Assembly: GCA_007692435.1 (NCBI GenBank)
Contig: RECA01000101.1
Location: forward strand, 1-33,578
Reading direction: 5' to 3'
From: Thioalkalivibrio sp.
GTDB lineage: Bacteria > Pseudomonadota > Gammaproteobacteria > Ectothiorhodospirales > Ectothiorhodospiraceae
Length of the DNA: 33,578 bases
Shown: positions 1 through 9,811 of the stretch, in pieces
How positions within the stretch are numbered: the stretch's first letter is position 1
How the letters are laid out: the number at the start of each line of letters is the position of its first letter
Position numbers and translations under genes: made by a program
The notes under the pieces: model-generated
Told to the model about the DNA's origin: nothing
Seen by the model: the letters and a program-made list of their open reading frames with translations, nothing else
Databases searched by the model: none

Positions 1-674
1 TCGACATCATCGTCTGGAACGAGAATCCGGCCCAGTTCGTGATCAACGCGATGTCGCCCGCCGAGGTGCTGTCGATCGTGGTGGACGAGGAAAAGCAGAG
101 CATGGATATCGCGGTCGCGGAGGACAAGCTCTCCCTGGCGATCGGGCGCGGCGGGCAGAACATCCGCCTGGCGTCGCAGTTGACGGGCTGGGATCTGAAC
201 GTGATGACCGAGGCGCAGGCGGCGGAGAAGAGCGATGCCGAGGCGCAGGTGGTCCAGCAGCAGTTCATGGATTCCCTGGACGTGGACGAAGAGGTCGCGG
301 CGATCCTGGTGCAGGAGGGCTTCACCACGCTCGACGAGGTGGCCTACGTCGACGAGCAGGAACTGCTGGGAATCGAGGAATTCGATGCCGATATCGTCGC
401 GGAACTCCGCTCACGCGCAGGCGACGCACTGCTGACGCGGGCGATCGCGGCGGAGGAGGAGCTCGAGGGTGCACAACCCGCGGACGATCTGGTCAACATG
501 GAAGGCATGACGCCGGCGCTGGCGAACAAGCTGGCGGCCCACGGCATCTGCAGCATGGAAGACCTGGCCGAGCAGGCGGTCGATGACGTGGTGGAGGCCA
601 CCGGGATCGACGCCGAGCAGGCGGCCGAGCTGATCATGACGGCGCGGGCCCCCTGGTTCGCGGCCGACGCCTGA
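1..674 (+). CDS. nusA: Transcription termination/antitermination factor NusA, C-terminal part (5' end outside window)
   Basis: NusA binds RNA polymerase and nascent RNA and modulates pausing, termination and antitermination. The reading frame is open from the window edge (first full codon at base 3), so the gene is truncated at its 5' end. The visible part begins in the S1/KH region with DIIVWNENPAQFVINAM, matching the KH1-KH2 junction of gammaproteobacterial NusA. The KH2 motif AIGRGGQNIRLASQL follows. The last ~130 residues form two acidic helix-hairpin-helix repeats (AR1/AR2 type), which in Enterobacteria contact the RNA polymerase alpha C-terminal domain and N protein. The stop at 672-674 is 84 bases before infB, and a nusA-infB operon is usual in this group. 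Confidence 0.97.
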   Translation, partial: DIIVWNENPAQFVINAMSPAEVLSIVVDEEKQSMDIAVAEDKLSLAIGRGGQNIRLASQLTGWDLNVMTEAQAAEKSDAEAQVVQQQFMDSLDVDEEVAAILVQEGFTTLDEVAYVDEQELLGIEEFDADIVAELRSRAGDALLTRAIAAEEELEGAQPADDLVNMEGMTPALANKLAAHGICSMEDLAEQAVDDVVEATGIDAEQAAELIMTARAPWFAADA

Positions 675-758
675 GGTCGCACGTGGCCGGTGAAACCAGG
701 CGCGCTTCGAGCGTGTAGAGCGCTTAGAGCGCACAGAATTGGACAGGAGGTAGGCGCA

Positions 759-3503
759 ATGTCGCAGATGACGGTACAGCAACTCGCGGAATCGGTCGGT
801 ACGCCGGTCGAGCGCCTGATCGGCCAGCTGAAGGAGGCCGGTGTCGAGGTGGAAGGCCCGGCGGCCCGAGTGACCGACGCGCAGAAGCTGCGTCTGCTGG
901 CGCACCTGCGCGAGACGCACGGCGGTGCCGAGAAGGACGACGGCGGGCGCGTCACGCTGAAGCGCCGCGCCACCACGCAGACCCTGAAGGTCAATGCCGG
1001 GCAGGGGCGGACCAAGACCGTCAACGTCGAGGTGCGCAAGCGCCGCCAGGTCCTGCGCAAGCCGCCCGAGGCCGCTCCGGAGGCGGAGCCGGCCGCGGCT
1101 CCCGCCCAGGAGGCGGTGCCGGAACCGGTCGTGGAACCACACGTTCCGGAGGCGCCCGCGCCCGAGCCCGTCCCCGAGCCCGTCCCCGAGATGCCGGCGG
1201 CCGAGGCCGCACCGGCCCCCGAACCCGAGGTCCCGGTGACCGAGGTGCCCGCCGAGCCCGAGGCCCCGGCGGCGCCCGAGCTGGAGGTCGAGCCTGAACC
1301 GGCGGACACGCCCCCGGCACGCCCGCTGAGCCGCACCGAGCAGCTCGCCCGCCAGGTCGAGGTCGAGCGCGATGCGATGCGCCGCGCGGTCGAGCAGCGT
1401 CAGCAGGAGCAGGAAGACCGCCGGCAGCGGCAGGAACAGAAGCAGCGCGACGAGGAGGCCGCGGCCCTCGCGAAGGCCGAGGAAAAGGCGCGCATGGAGC
1501 GCAAGGAAGAGGCCCTCAGGCTGCTCGCGGACAAGGAGGTCAAGGCCAAGCAGGAGGCCGCAGCCAAGGGCGAGCCGGCGAAGAAGAAGGGTCGGCGCGG
1601 TGGTCGCGACGACGCGGGCGGGCGTCGTGAACTGCACGTCACCGGCGAGCGCCGCGGGCGTCGCGAGAAGGGCCGGAGCCGCGTCGCGCAGACTGCGGCC
1701 GCGGCGGCGGTGGCCAGCAAGCACGGCTTCGCACGGCCCACCGCGCCGGTGGTGCGCGAGATCGAGATCCCGGAGACCATCACCGTGGGTGAACTGGCCC
1801 AGGCGATGGCGATCAAGGCCCCCCAGCTGATCAAGGCACTGATGGGCATGGGCGTGATGGCCACGATCAACCAGAGCATCGACCAGGACACCGCGGTGCT
1901 GGTGGTCGAGGAGATGGGGCACAAGGCCGTCCCCGCCGAGGCCCGGAGCATCGAGGACGAGATCACCCTGGACATCGAGCAGAGCCTCGACATGAAGCCC
2001 CGCCCGCCGGTGGTCACGGTGATGGGTCACGTGGACCACGGCAAGACCTCGCTGCTGGACTACATCCGCAAGGCCAAGGTCGCCTCGGGCGAGGCGGGCG
2101 GTATCACCCAGCACATCGGGGCCTACCACGTCCCGAACACGCGGGACGGCATCACCTTCCTCGATACCCCGGGGCACGCCGCGTTCACCGCGATGCGTGC
2201 CCGGGGTGCCAAGGCCACGGACATCGTGATCCTGGTGGTCGCGGCGGACGACGGCGTGATGCCGCAGACCATGGAGGCGATCGAACACGCGAAGGCCGGC
2301 GGCGTGCCGCTGGTGGTTGCGGTGAACAAGGTCGACAAGCCGGATGCGGACCCCGACCGGGTGATGAACGAGCTTGCCCAGCGCGAGGTGATTCCGGAGG
2401 CCTGGGGGGGTGACACGCAGTTCGTCCAGGTCTCGGCGCTGACCGGCAAGGGCGTCGACGGGCTGCTCGAGGCGCTCGGCCTGCAGGCCGAACTGATGGA
2501 GCTGAAGGCGCCCGACGAGGGCCCCGCGCGCGGCGTGGTGATCGAGTCACGCCTGGACAAGGGGCGGGGTCCGGTCGCGACGGTGCTGGTGCAGTCCGGT
2601 TCCCTGAAGCATGGCGACATCCTGCTCAGTGGCCAGGAATACGGCCGCGTGCGCGCGATGTTCGACGATACCGGCTCGGCGGTCAGGGAGATCGGGCCGT
2701 CGATGCCGGTGGAGGTCCTCGGCCTTTCGGGGGTGCCCAATGCCGGGGACGAGGTCCTCGTGGTCGCGGACGACAAGACCGCGCGCGAGGTGGCCGCGCA
2801 CCGCGAGACCCGCCAGCGCGAACACAAGCTGGCCGCGCAGCAGGCCGCGAAGCTGGAGAACATCTTCAACCAGATGCAGGAAGGCAAGGTCGCGACCGTG
2901 AACATCCTGCTGAAGGCGGACGTCCAGGGCTCGGCCGAGGCACTGCGCGATTCGCTGATCAAGCTGTCCACAGACGAGGTGCGGGTGAAGGTGGTGTCCA
3001 CCGGGGTCGGTGGCATCTCGGAGTCCGACATCAACCTCGCGATGGCCAGCCAGGCGATCATCATCGCGTTCAACGTGCGCGCCGACGCCGGTGCGCGCCG
3101 CCTGGCCTCGGACAACGAGGTCGACATCCGCTACTACTCGGTGATCTACGAGGCGATCGAGGACGTGAAGCACGCGCTCTCCGGCCTGCTGTCGCCCGAG
3201 ACGCGGGAGGAGATCGTCGGGCTGGCCGAGGTGCGCGACGTCTTCAAGGCGTCGGGATTCGGCGCGGTTGCCGGCTGCCTGGTGGTCGAGGGCACGGTCC
3301 GGCGGGGCAACCCGATCCGCGTGCTGCGCGACAACGTGGTGATCTACGAGGGCGAACTGGAAAGCCTGCGCCGCTTCAAGGAAGACGTCAGCGAGGTTCG
3401 TACCGGCACCGAGTGCGGGATCGCGGTGAAGAACTACAACGATGTCCGCCCGGGTGACCAGATCGAGGTCTACCAGCGGGTCGAAGTGGCGCGGACCCTC
3501 TGA
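759..3503 (+). CDS. infB: Translation initiation factor IF-2
   Basis: IF-2 is the GTPase that places initiator fMet-tRNA on the 30S subunit and promotes 50S joining. I chose the ATG at 759 because GGAGG lies 9 bases upstream and the product then begins [20 protein letters not shown], a typical IF2_N domain. Upstream in-frame codons to 690 look like leader. The protein has 914 residues, against 890 in E. coli. The order is an IF2_N subdomain, a Pro/Glu-rich linker (~120-190), a charged coiled-coil region, a basic GRRGGR stretch, a second IF2_N domain, the G domain and the C-terminal domains. GTP motifs are intact: GHVDHGKT at ~423-430, DTPGH at ~469 and NKVD at ~523. The stop overlaps the rbfA start by one base (TGATG), implying translational coupling. 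Confidence 0.98.
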   Translation: MSQMTVQQLAESVGTPVERLIGQLKEAGVEVEGPAARVTDAQKLRLLAHLRETHGGAEKDDGGRVTLKRRATTQTLKVNAGQGRTKTVNVEVRKRRQVLRKPPEAAPEAEPAAAPAQEAVPEPVVEPHVPEAPAPEPVPEPVPEMPAAEAAPAPEPEVPVTEVPAEPEAPAAPELEVEPEPADTPPARPLSRTEQLARQVEVERDAMRRAVEQRQQEQEDRRQRQEQKQRDEEAAALAKAEEKARMERKEEALRLLADKEVKAKQEAAAKGEPAKKKGRRGGRDDAGGRRELHVTGERRGRREKGRSRVAQTAAAAAVASKHGFARPTAPVVREIEIPETITVGELAQAMAIKAPQLIKALMGMGVMATINQSIDQDTAVLVVEEMGHKAVPAEARSIEDEITLDIEQSLDMKPRPPVVTVMGHVDHGKTSLLDYIRKAKVASGEAGGITQHIGAYHVPNTRDGITFLDTPGHAAFTAMRARGAKATDIVILVVAADDGVMPQTMEAIEHAKAGGVPLVVAVNKVDKPDADPDRVMNELAQREVIPEAWGGDTQFVQVSALTGKGVDGLLEALGLQAELMELKAPDEGPARGVVIESRLDKGRGPVATVLVQSGSLKHGDILLSGQEYGRVRAMFDDTGSAVREIGPSMPVEVLGLSGVPNAGDEVLVVADDKTAREVAAHRETRQREHKLAAQQAAKLENIFNQMQEGKVATVNILLKADVQGSAEALRDSLIKLSTDEVRVKVVSTGVGGISESDINLAMASQAIIIAFNVRADAGARRLASDNEVDIRYYSVIYEAIEDVKHALSGLLSPETREEIVGLAEVRDVFKASGFGAVAGCLVVEGTVRRGNPIRVLRDNVVIYEGELESLRRFKEDVSEVRTGTECGIAVKNYNDVRPGDQIEVYQRVEVARTL

Positions 3504-3919
3504 TGACGGCCCGTCGGGACTACCAGCGCAGTGATCGCGTCGGCGACCAGATGCAGCGTGAGCTGGCGGAGCTGATCCGGCAGGAGGTCAAGGACCCCCG
3601 GGTCGGGATGGTGACGCTCTCCGGGGTCGAGGTCTCGCGCGACCTCGCGTATGCGAAGGTCTTCTTCACCCAGCTCGGTGGGGAGGCAAAGGGACGCGAG
3701 GCGGAGCAGGGGTTGAACCACGCGGCCGGCTACCTGCGCCGCGAGCTCGGAGCGCGCATGCGGTTGCGGGCCGTGCCGCAGCTGCGCTTCATCTATGACG
3801 ACACCCCCGAGCGCGGCGCGCGCCTCTCGGCCCTGATCGACTCGGCGATTGCGGAGGACGAGGCCCACCATTCCGGTGAGCCGCCGCCGGATGACACCGG
3901 CGGCCGGGACGACCGCTGA
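3503..3919 (+). CDS. rbfA: 30S ribosome-binding factor A
   Basis: RbfA assists late 30S maturation, binding near the 5' helix of 16S rRNA, and is needed for growth in the cold in E. coli. The 138-residue product has the family length (133 in E. coli). It reads RSDRVGDQMQRELAELI at the N terminus, then DPRVGMVTLSGVEVSRDLAYAKVFF, the single KH-like fold of the family, and PQLRFIYDDTPERG near the end. The C-terminal ~20 residues are acidic and disordered. The start codon overlaps the infB stop, with no strong independent ribosome-binding site, so translation probably depends on infB. Confidence 0.97.
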   Translation: MTARRDYQRSDRVGDQMQRELAELIRQEVKDPRVGMVTLSGVEVSRDLAYAKVFFTQLGGEAKGREAEQGLNHAAGYLRRELGARMRLRAVPQLRFIYDDTPERGARLSALIDSAIAEDEAHHSGEPPPDDTGGRDDR

Positions 3920-3965
3920 GGCGCGGGGGGTCACCCCAGCGGTGTCCTCCGCCCGCCTCAAACGC

Positions 3966-4886
3966 ATGCCGATCCAGCGCCGCGACATCGATGGCATCAT
4001 CCTGCTGGACAAGCCCCGGGGCTGGACGTCAAACCAGGCACTGGGGCGGGTCAAGTACCTGCTGGCCGCGCGCAAGGCGGGGCACACCGGCAGCCTCGAT
4101 CCCCTGGCGACCGGCCTGCTGCCGCTGTGTTTCGGCCAGGCCACGAAGGTCTCCGGCTGGCTGCTGGACGCCGACAAGCGCTACGAGGCGGAGGCCCGGC
4201 TGGGGCTGGTGACCACCACGGGCGACATGGAGGGCGAGGTGATCCGGGAGGATCCGGTGCCGCCCCTGTCCGCCGATGCGATAGAGCGGGCCTGCGCGGG
4301 CCTGCGCGGCGAGATCCGGCAGGTGCCCCCGATGTACTCCGCACTGAAACACGAGGGACGGCGCCTCTACGAGCTCGCGCGCGCGGGTGTCGAGGTGGAG
4401 CGACCGGCCCGCAAGGTGACGGTGCACAGGCTGACCGCTGCGCGGGTCGCGCCGGATCGGATTCGCCTGGAGGTCCGGTGCAGCAAGGGCACCTACATCC
4501 GCACCCTGGTCGAGGACCTCGGCCGGGCGCTCGGTTGCGGTGCGACGGTCTCGGAGCTGCGCCGTACCGGTCACGGCAACTTCGAGGCGGCCGACATGGT
4601 GACGCTGGAGACCCTCGAGGCCGCGGCCGCGGAGGCGGGGCCGCAGGGTCTCGAGCGCTGGCTGCTGCCGGCCGACCGGGCGCTGGCGGACCATCCCGCG
4701 ATCCGGCTGGACGCCGCGAGCAGCCGATTCCTGCGCCAGGGGCAGCCGGTCTTCGTCCCGGGGGTGCGCGAGGCCGGGCCCCTGCGCCTCTACGATGCCA
4801 CGGGTGTCTTCATCGGCATCGGGTCGCTGCAGGACGACGGCAGGGTCGCGCCGCGCCGCCTGTTCGTTTCGGCTGTTTCCTGTTAA
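3966..4886 (+). CDS. truB: tRNA pseudouridine(55) synthase TruB
   Basis: TruB makes pseudouridine 55 in the T loop of elongator tRNAs. The frame is open from 3849. The ATG at 3966 gives MPIQRRDIDGIILLDKPRGWTS, matching the family N terminus and a 306-residue product (314 in E. coli); the extra upstream residues resemble no TruB and overlap rbfA. The catalytic-aspartate motif HTGSLDPLATGLLP is intact. Downstream, KRYEAEARLG, PPMYSALKHEG, RLYELARAG and SKGTYIRTLVEDLG are standard TruB motifs, and a C-terminal PUA-like region follows. No strong Shine-Dalgarno precedes 3966, so coupling to rbfA, 46 bases upstream, is likely. Confidence 0.96.
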   Translation: MPIQRRDIDGIILLDKPRGWTSNQALGRVKYLLAARKAGHTGSLDPLATGLLPLCFGQATKVSGWLLDADKRYEAEARLGLVTTTGDMEGEVIREDPVPPLSADAIERACAGLRGEIRQVPPMYSALKHEGRRLYELARAGVEVERPARKVTVHRLTAARVAPDRIRLEVRCSKGTYIRTLVEDLGRALGCGATVSELRRTGHGNFEAADMVTLETLEAAAAEAGPQGLERWLLPADRALADHPAIRLDAASSRFLRQGQPVFVPGVREAGPLRLYDATGVFIGIGSLQDDGRVAPRRLFVSAVSC

Positions 4887-4910
4887 TTCATGCCGCTGGC
4901 ATGCTACTAT
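4883..4910 (+). promoter_or_regulatory. Possible sigma70-type promoter for rpsO
   Basis: TACTAT at 4905-4910 is a fair -10 element, preceded 16 bases upstream by TTAATT (4883-4888) as a weak -35. It begins at the truB stop codon, in one of the few AT-richer stretches here, and lies upstream of the rpsO leader structure. A promoter between truB and rpsO is usual in gammaproteobacteria. The -35 match is poor, so this is tentative. Confidence 0.35.
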
Positions 4911-4922
4911 TTCGCGCCTTTA

Positions 4923-4990
4923 CCGGAGCGCGCGCGGTGAAGGGTCGTCCGCGCGCGCACCGGAAACGCCCCTCCCCCGCGGCTGCGGGG
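4923..4990 (+). promoter_or_regulatory. Structured rpsO leader: candidate S15 autoregulatory RNA
   Basis: A strong stem-loop pairs 4928-4937 (GCGCGCGCGG) with 4949-4958, with an 11-base loop. It is extended after one A-A mismatch by CCGG (4923-4926) with CCGG (4960-4963). A second hairpin, CCCCGC-GGCT-GCGGGG, lies at 4975-4990. Neither is followed by a T run, so a plain terminator is unlikely. S15 represses its own translation through leader structures in several bacteria, but those structures differ between lineages. The autoregulatory role is therefore inferred from position and structure only. Confidence 0.45.
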
Positions 4991-5084
4991 CGGCACCGGT
5001 CTGGACTGCGCCAGGTCGCGTGATCCGCGCGCGCCGCGCCGGGGGCAGACAACAGGTTTTCCGTTCTCAGGAGTCGAGCAAGAC

Positions 5085-5354
5085 ATGCCATTCAATACCG
5101 AAACCAAGACGGCCATCGTCGAGGAACACGGCCGGGGTCCGACGGACACCGGCTCGCCCGAGGTCCAGGTTGCCCTGCTGACCGCGCGCATCCAGCACCT
5201 GATGGGGCACTTCGAGAACCACAAGAAGGACCATCACTCGCGCCGCGGCCTGCTGAAGATGGTCAATCAGCGTCGCAAGCTGCTCAGCTATCTGAAGGGC
5301 AAGGATCAGGAGCGTTACCAGGCACTGGTGCAGAGCCTCGGGCTGCGCCGCTAA
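5085..5354 (+). CDS. rpsO: 30S ribosomal protein S15
   Basis: S15 is a primary binding protein of the 16S rRNA central domain. It also contributes to intersubunit bridge B4. The product has the exact family length of 89 residues. It shows the family signatures [30 protein letters not shown] and [15 protein letters not shown] at 5068-5073 provides a good ribosome-binding site ahead of ATG 5085. The 198-base gap from truB holds a candidate promoter and a structured leader. The gene is followed 26 bases later by pnp, the usual rpsO-pnp pairing. Confidence 0.98.
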   Translation: MPFNTETKTAIVEEHGRGPTDTGSPEVQVALLTARIQHLMGHFENHKKDHHSRRGLLKMVNQRRKLLSYLKGKDQERYQALVQSLGLRR

Positions 5355-5380
5355 GTCCACCTCGAAGCGGGAAGGAAAGC

Positions 5381-7465
5381 GTGTCATACAAGAAGACATT
5401 TGAGTACGGAAATCACACGGTCGTGATGGAGACTGGCGACATGGCTCGCCAGGCCAGCGGGGCCGTATTGGTCAACGTGGCAGATACCGTGGTGCTGGTC
5501 ACCGTGGTGGCACGCAAGGAGGCCGACCCTGGCCGCGACTTCTTCCCGCTGACGGTGAACTACCAGGAGCGGACCTATGCCGCCGGCAAGATCCCCGGCG
5601 GCTTTTTCAAGCGCGAGGGGCGCCCGAACGAGAAGGAGACGCTGACCAGCCGGCTGATCGACCGGCCGCTGCGGCCGCTCTTCCCGGAGGGCTTCAAGCA
5701 CGAGACGCAGGTCGTCGCGACGGTGATGTCGATCAATCCCGAGGTGGATCCCGACATCCCCGCACTGCTCGGCGCCTCCGCCGCGCTGGCGGTCTCCGGC
5801 ATCCCCTTTGCCGGTCCGGTCGGTGCCGCCCGGGTCGGTTACCGCGACGGCGGCTATCTGCTGAACCCCACGGCCAGCGAGTTGGCGGAATCGGGTCTCG
5901 ACCTGGTGGTCGCGGGCACCGAGAACGCCGTGATCATGGTGGAGTCCGAGGCGCACGAGCTGCCGGAGCAGGTGATGCTGGGTGCGGTGATGTACGGCCA
6001 CGAGCAGATGCAGGCCGCGATCAACGCGATCCGCGAACTTGCGGCCGCGGCCGGCAAGCCGGCCTGGGACTGGACGGCCCCCGCGGGCGCCCACGGGCTC
6101 GAGGAGCAGGTGGCCGCCGTGGTCCGCGACGACCTGATCAGTGCCTACCAGATCGCCGAGAAGCAGGCCCGGACCGAGCGCCTGAACAGCCTGCGCTCGG
6201 CCGCCGTCGAGCGGCTCGCGACGGGTGAGGAGGGTGCGCCTTCCGCCGACGCGGTGAAGCATGCCTTCCACGATCTCGAGTACCGGATCGTCCGGGACCG
6301 CATCCTCGACGGCAATCCGCGCATCGATGGCCGCGATACCCGCACCGTGCGTCCCATCACGGTGCAGACCGGCGTGCTGCCGCGTGCCCACGGTTCGGCC
6401 CTGTTCACGCGTGGCGAGACCCAGGCGCTGGTGGTCGCGACCCTCGGCACCGACCGCGACGCGCAGGTGATCGACGCGATCGAGGGCGAACGCCGCGAGC
6501 GCTTCATGCTGCACTACAACTTCCCCCCGTACTGCACCGGCGAGACCGGCATGGTCGGGTCGCCGAAGCGCCGCGAGATCGGCCACGGTCGCCTGGCGAA
6601 ACGGGGTGTGCACGCGGTGATCCCGAAGGGCGACAGTTTCCCTTACGTGGTCCGCGTGGTCTCCGAGATCACCGAATCGAACGGTTCCAGCTCGATGGCC
6701 TCGGTCTGCGGCACCAGCCTGGCGCTGATGGATGCCGGCGTCCCGCTGAAGGCCCCGGTGGCGGGCATCGCGATGGGACTGATCAAGGAGGGGGACCGCT
6801 TTGCCGTGCTGTCCGACATCCTCGGCGACGAGGACCACCTCGGCGACATGGACTTCAAGGTGGCCGGCACCCGGGACGGCGTGACCGCGCTGCAGATGGA
6901 CATCAAGATCGACGGCATCACCCGGGAGATCATGGAACGGGCACTCGACCAGGCGCTCGCGGGCCGGCTGCACATCCTGGACCGCATGAGCGAGTCGATC
7001 AGTGCGCACCGCACGGAGATGTCGACCTACGCGCCGCGTTTCATCACGATGCGGATCAACCCCGAGAAGATCCGGGACGTGATCGGCAAGGGCGGTGCCA
7101 CCATCCGGGCACTGACCGAGGAGACCGGTACCTCCATCGACATCACCGACGACGGCACCGTGAAGATCGCCTCCACGGACCAGGCCGCCGGTGAAGAGGC
7201 GCGTCGCCGGATCGAGGAACTGACGGCCGATGTCGAGGTGGGTCGCGTCTACAGCGGGCGGGTCGTGAAGATCATGGACTTCGGGGCCTTCGTGTCGATC
7301 CTGCCGGGCCGCGACGGGCTGGTGCACATCTCCCAGATCTCCAACGAGCGGGTGGAGAATGTCACCGACTTTCTGACCGAGGGCGACACCATCACCGTGA
7401 AGGTGCTGGAGGTCGACAAGCAGGGACGCATCCGGCTCAGCATGAAGGCCGTAGAAGCCGCCTGA
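5381..7465 (+). CDS. pnp: Polyribonucleotide nucleotidyltransferase (PNPase)
   Basis: PNPase degrades RNA 3' to 5' by phosphorolysis and is a core member of the RNA degradosome. The start is GTG at 5381, preceded by GAAGGAAAG, giving [19 protein letters not shown] as in the family. The 694-residue product (711 in E. coli) has two RNase PH domains separated by an alpha-helical linker. [20 protein letters not shown] and [14 protein letters not shown] mark the first, and the catalytic domain contains [19 protein letters not shown] domain (IGKGG at ~568-572) and an S1 domain (~622-690, with [12 protein letters not shown]) complete it. Confidence 0.98.
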   Translation: MSYKKTFEYGNHTVVMETGDMARQASGAVLVNVADTVVLVTVVARKEADPGRDFFPLTVNYQERTYAAGKIPGGFFKREGRPNEKETLTSRLIDRPLRPLFPEGFKHETQVVATVMSINPEVDPDIPALLGASAALAVSGIPFAGPVGAARVGYRDGGYLLNPTASELAESGLDLVVAGTENAVIMVESEAHELPEQVMLGAVMYGHEQMQAAINAIRELAAAAGKPAWDWTAPAGAHGLEEQVAAVVRDDLISAYQIAEKQARTERLNSLRSAAVERLATGEEGAPSADAVKHAFHDLEYRIVRDRILDGNPRIDGRDTRTVRPITVQTGVLPRAHGSALFTRGETQALVVATLGTDRDAQVIDAIEGERRERFMLHYNFPPYCTGETGMVGSPKRREIGHGRLAKRGVHAVIPKGDSFPYVVRVVSEITESNGSSSMASVCGTSLALMDAGVPLKAPVAGIAMGLIKEGDRFAVLSDILGDEDHLGDMDFKVAGTRDGVTALQMDIKIDGITREIMERALDQALAGRLHILDRMSESISAHRTEMSTYAPRFITMRINPEKIRDVIGKGGATIRALTEETGTSIDITDDGTVKIASTDQAAGEEARRRIEELTADVEVGRVYSGRVVKIMDFGAFVSILPGRDGLVHISQISNERVENVTDFLTEGDTITVKVLEVDKQGRIRLSMKAVEAA

Positions 7466-7488
7466 TGTTCCCGGCGAAGGCCCTCTCC

Positions 7489-7524
7489 GACCTGGCACCG
7501 CGTCGTCGGGCCAGGTCTCTCTAG
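7489..7524 (+). terminator. Hairpin terminator after pnp
   Basis: GACCTGGC (7489-7496) pairs with GCCAGGTC (7510-7517). The stem continues inward, past a bulged A, with CCG/CGG around a CGTCGT loop. The following tract TCTCTCT is pyrimidine-rich but not a pure T run. It sits 24 bases after the pnp stop and before the next gene, so it probably terminates or protects the rpsO-pnp transcript. Confidence 0.5.
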
Positions 7525-7540
7525 AAGTTGCGGGTGGTTC

Positions 7541-8161
7541 GTGGATCTGGTCAGCATACGGAAGAGTTACCGGCGCTACGCACGGCACTATGACGTGATC
7601 TTCGGGCGCGTCTTTGCCCCGGGGCGCCAGCTTGCGCTGGAGACCCTCGCGCCGGTCTCCGGGAAGCGGGTGCTGGAGGTCGGGGTGGGGACCGGGATCT
7701 CCCTGCCGTTCTACAAGCCGGACGCCGAGGTCGTGGGCATCGATGTCAGCCGCGAGATGCTCGACGTGGCCCGCCAGCGCCTCGCCGACGGCGACTGCGG
7801 GGCCGTGACCGGCCTGGTCGAGATGAATGCCGAGCAACTGGCCTTTGCCGACGACAGCTTCGACGCCGTGGTCGCGATGTATGTCGCGTCGGTGGTCCCG
7901 AATCCGGAACGGCTGTTTTCCGAGATGTGGCGCGTCTGCCGGCCCGACGGGCAGATCCTCGTGGTGAACCACTTTGCATCGCGACAGTGGATCCTGCGCA
8001 CCCTGGAACGCAGCCTGCGGCCGCTGTCCCGGGCGGTCGGCTTCCGCCCCGACATGGAACTCGACGACTTCGTGGCGGTGGCCGGCCGCACGCCGGTGGC
8101 CATCGAGCCCGCGAGCCTCTTCGGCTACTGGAAGCAGGTGCAGTTCACCAAGTCCATCTGA
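7541..8161 (+). CDS. Class I SAM-dependent methyltransferase, PmtA-like (phosphatidylethanolamine N-methyltransferase type)
   Basis: The 206-residue product begins (GTG 7541) MDLVSIRKSYRRYARHYDVIFG and has a glycine-rich SAM motif I, VLEVGVGTGISLPFYKP. The acidic motif II follows in VVGIDVSREMLDVARQR. These two motifs, the short length and the N-terminal SYRRYARHYD block resemble the Rhodobacter-type PmtA, which methylates phosphatidylethanolamine towards phosphatidylcholine. The C terminus (LFGYWKQVQF) also fits that type. A ubiquinone/menaquinone-type methyltransferase of the same superfamily is the main alternative. There is no transmembrane segment. It follows the pnp terminator and has no visible functional link to neighbours. 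Confidence 0.7.
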   Translation: MDLVSIRKSYRRYARHYDVIFGRVFAPGRQLALETLAPVSGKRVLEVGVGTGISLPFYKPDAEVVGIDVSREMLDVARQRLADGDCGAVTGLVEMNAEQLAFADDSFDAVVAMYVASVVPNPERLFSEMWRVCRPDGQILVVNHFASRQWILRTLERSLRPLSRAVGFRPDMELDDFVAVAGRTPVAIEPASLFGYWKQVQFTKSI

Positions 8162-8195
8162 AGCCGGGGCACCCTTCGGCCACCCTTCCCGTCCC

Positions 8196-8220
8196 GCAGG
8201 AGCGGCGTCCAGCCGCGATG
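8196..8220 (+). repeat. REP-like palindromic element, copy 1
   Basis: A 25-base element GCAGGAGCGGC...GCCGCGATG folds into GCGGC/GCCGC around GTCCA. It matches 21 of 25 bases with the reverse complement of 18789-18813. It lies in the 200-base gap before the ATP-grasp gene. REP elements of the GGAGCGGC...GCCGCGA type are common between genes in gammaproteobacteria. Confidence 0.6.
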
Positions 8221-8361
8221 CCCTCGGCAGGCCTGAGGCCCCGGCAGCCCCTGGCCCCGATTCGACCGGCATCTAAATCCTTCGATGGGGTCCTTCTTTG
8301 CCGGGGGTGCTCTGGAGTAGAGTAGCGGAGTCTTCGCTTCCGCCTCAGGAGCCTGGCCCGG

Positions 8362-9810
8362 ATGTCCATCGACTGGAAGTCCTACGACCCTTCGCCCTTC
8401 TACGACGAGCTGATCGCCGCGCCGGGCAAGCCGCGCCCGGTGGCGCGCAGGCTGACCGAGTACCTCAGTTCCCTGGGCGACCAGGAGCTGCAGGCCCGCA
8501 AGCAGGCCGCCGACCACGCGATTCTCGAGATGGGCATCAGCTTCACGGTCTACAGCGAGGGCGAGAACATCGACCGCGCGTGGCCCTTCGACATCGTCCC
8601 GCGGGTGATCCCGAAGCGCGAGTGGGAGGAGGTGCAGGCCGGCCTCGTGCAGCGCCTGACCGCACTGAACCTGTTCATCGACGACGTCTACAACGACCAG
8701 CGGATCTTCCGCGACAAGGTCATGCCCAAGTATGTACTGAACAAGTCCCGGAACTTCCGGGAGCAGTGCCGGGGCATCAAGCCGCCGCACGGCGTGTGGG
8801 CGCACATCTGCGGTTCCGACCTGGTGCGCGACCGTGATGGCACGCTGTACGTGCTCGAGGACAATCTCCGGGTACCGTCGGGGGTGTCGTACATGCTCGA
8901 GAACCGCGAGGTGACCAAGCGGGTCTTCCCCGAGATCTTCGAGAACTCGAGCATCCTGCCGGTTGACGAATACCCGACGCAGCTGTTCGACATGCTGGCC
9001 GCGATCTCGCCGCGGCCCCAGGACTACCCCGAGATCGCGGTGCTGACGCCCGGGATCTTCAACTCGGCCTACTTCGAGCACTCCTTCCTGGCCCAGCGCA
9101 TGGGCGCGGAGCTGGTGGAGGGTGCGGACCTCGTGGTCGGCGACGACGACTGCGTGTACATGCGCACCATCGAGGGGCTGGAGCGGGTGGACGTGATCTA
9201 CCGCCGGATCGACGACGACTTCATGGATCCGGAGGAATTCAATCCCGATTCGCTGCTCGGCGTGCCGGGCCTGATGCGCGCCTGGCGCAACGGGAAGGTG
9301 GGGCTTGCGAATGCGCCGGGCGCGGGCGTGGCGGACGACAAGGTGATCTACGCCTACGTGCCGGCGATGATCAAGTACTACCTGGACCAGGATCCGATCA
9401 TCCCCAACGTGCCGACCTATCTCTGCGTGAACGAGAAGGACCGGGCCTACGTGCTCGACCACCTGGACGAACTGGTGGTGAAGCCGGCGAACGAGTCGGG
9501 CGGCTACGGGATGCTGGTGGGCCCGCACGCGTCGAAGAAGCAGCGGGCCGAGTTCGCCAGCCTGATCAAGAAGGATCCGCGCAACTACATCGCGCAGCCG
9601 ACACTGAGCCTGTCGGTGGCGCCGACGCTGTGTGACGACAGCCTGGAGCCGCGCCACCTGGACCTGCGGCCCTTCGTGCTGCAGGGCGTGCGCACGGACG
9701 TGACCGCGGGTGGCCTGACCCGGGTGGCGATGCGCAAGGGCTCCCTGGTGGTGAACTCCTCGCAGGGCGGGGGCAGCAAGGACACCTGGATCGTGGACGA
9801 GGAGGACTGA
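8362..9810 (+). CDS. Circularly permuted ATP-grasp protein (COG2308 family)
   Basis: This is a predicted carboxylate-amine (peptide-bond forming) ligase. The 482-residue product has the usual length of stand-alone members. It shows the family blocks FTVYSEGENIDRAWPFDIVP, YVLEDNLRVPSGVSYMLENR (E166, D167, N168), LTPGIFNSAYFEHSFLA, VVKPANESGGYGM (K374 and glycine loop) and SLEPRHLDLRPFVL. It ends with NSSQGGGSKDTW. The putative ATP and metal ligands all appear intact. AGGAG at 8346-8350 lies ahead of ATG 8362. The alpha-E gene starts one base after the stop. These proteins regularly occur with alpha-E and transglutaminase-like genes; the substrate is unknown. Confidence 0.9.
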   Translation: MSIDWKSYDPSPFYDELIAAPGKPRPVARRLTEYLSSLGDQELQARKQAADHAILEMGISFTVYSEGENIDRAWPFDIVPRVIPKREWEEVQAGLVQRLTALNLFIDDVYNDQRIFRDKVMPKYVLNKSRNFREQCRGIKPPHGVWAHICGSDLVRDRDGTLYVLEDNLRVPSGVSYMLENREVTKRVFPEIFENSSILPVDEYPTQLFDMLAAISPRPQDYPEIAVLTPGIFNSAYFEHSFLAQRMGAELVEGADLVVGDDDCVYMRTIEGLERVDVIYRRIDDDFMDPEEFNPDSLLGVPGLMRAWRNGKVGLANAPGAGVADDKVIYAYVPAMIKYYLDQDPIIPNVPTYLCVNEKDRAYVLDHLDELVVKPANESGGYGMLVGPHASKKQRAEFASLIKKDPRNYIAQPTLSLSVAPTLCDDSLEPRHLDLRPFVLQGVRTDVTAGGLTRVAMRKGSLVVNSSQGGGSKDTWIVDEED

Positions 9811-9811
9811 G

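Noticed and set aside
5384-8272. 962-codon - strand frame opposite pnp and the methyltransferase
   Set aside because: Antisense to pnp, no domain signature, His/Asp/Gly-rich as expected of a shadow frame.
8298-8323. TTGCCG/TAGAGT promoter-like pair before the first ATP-grasp gene
   Set aside because: The spacer is only 14 bases and no better -10 lies at 16-18 bases.
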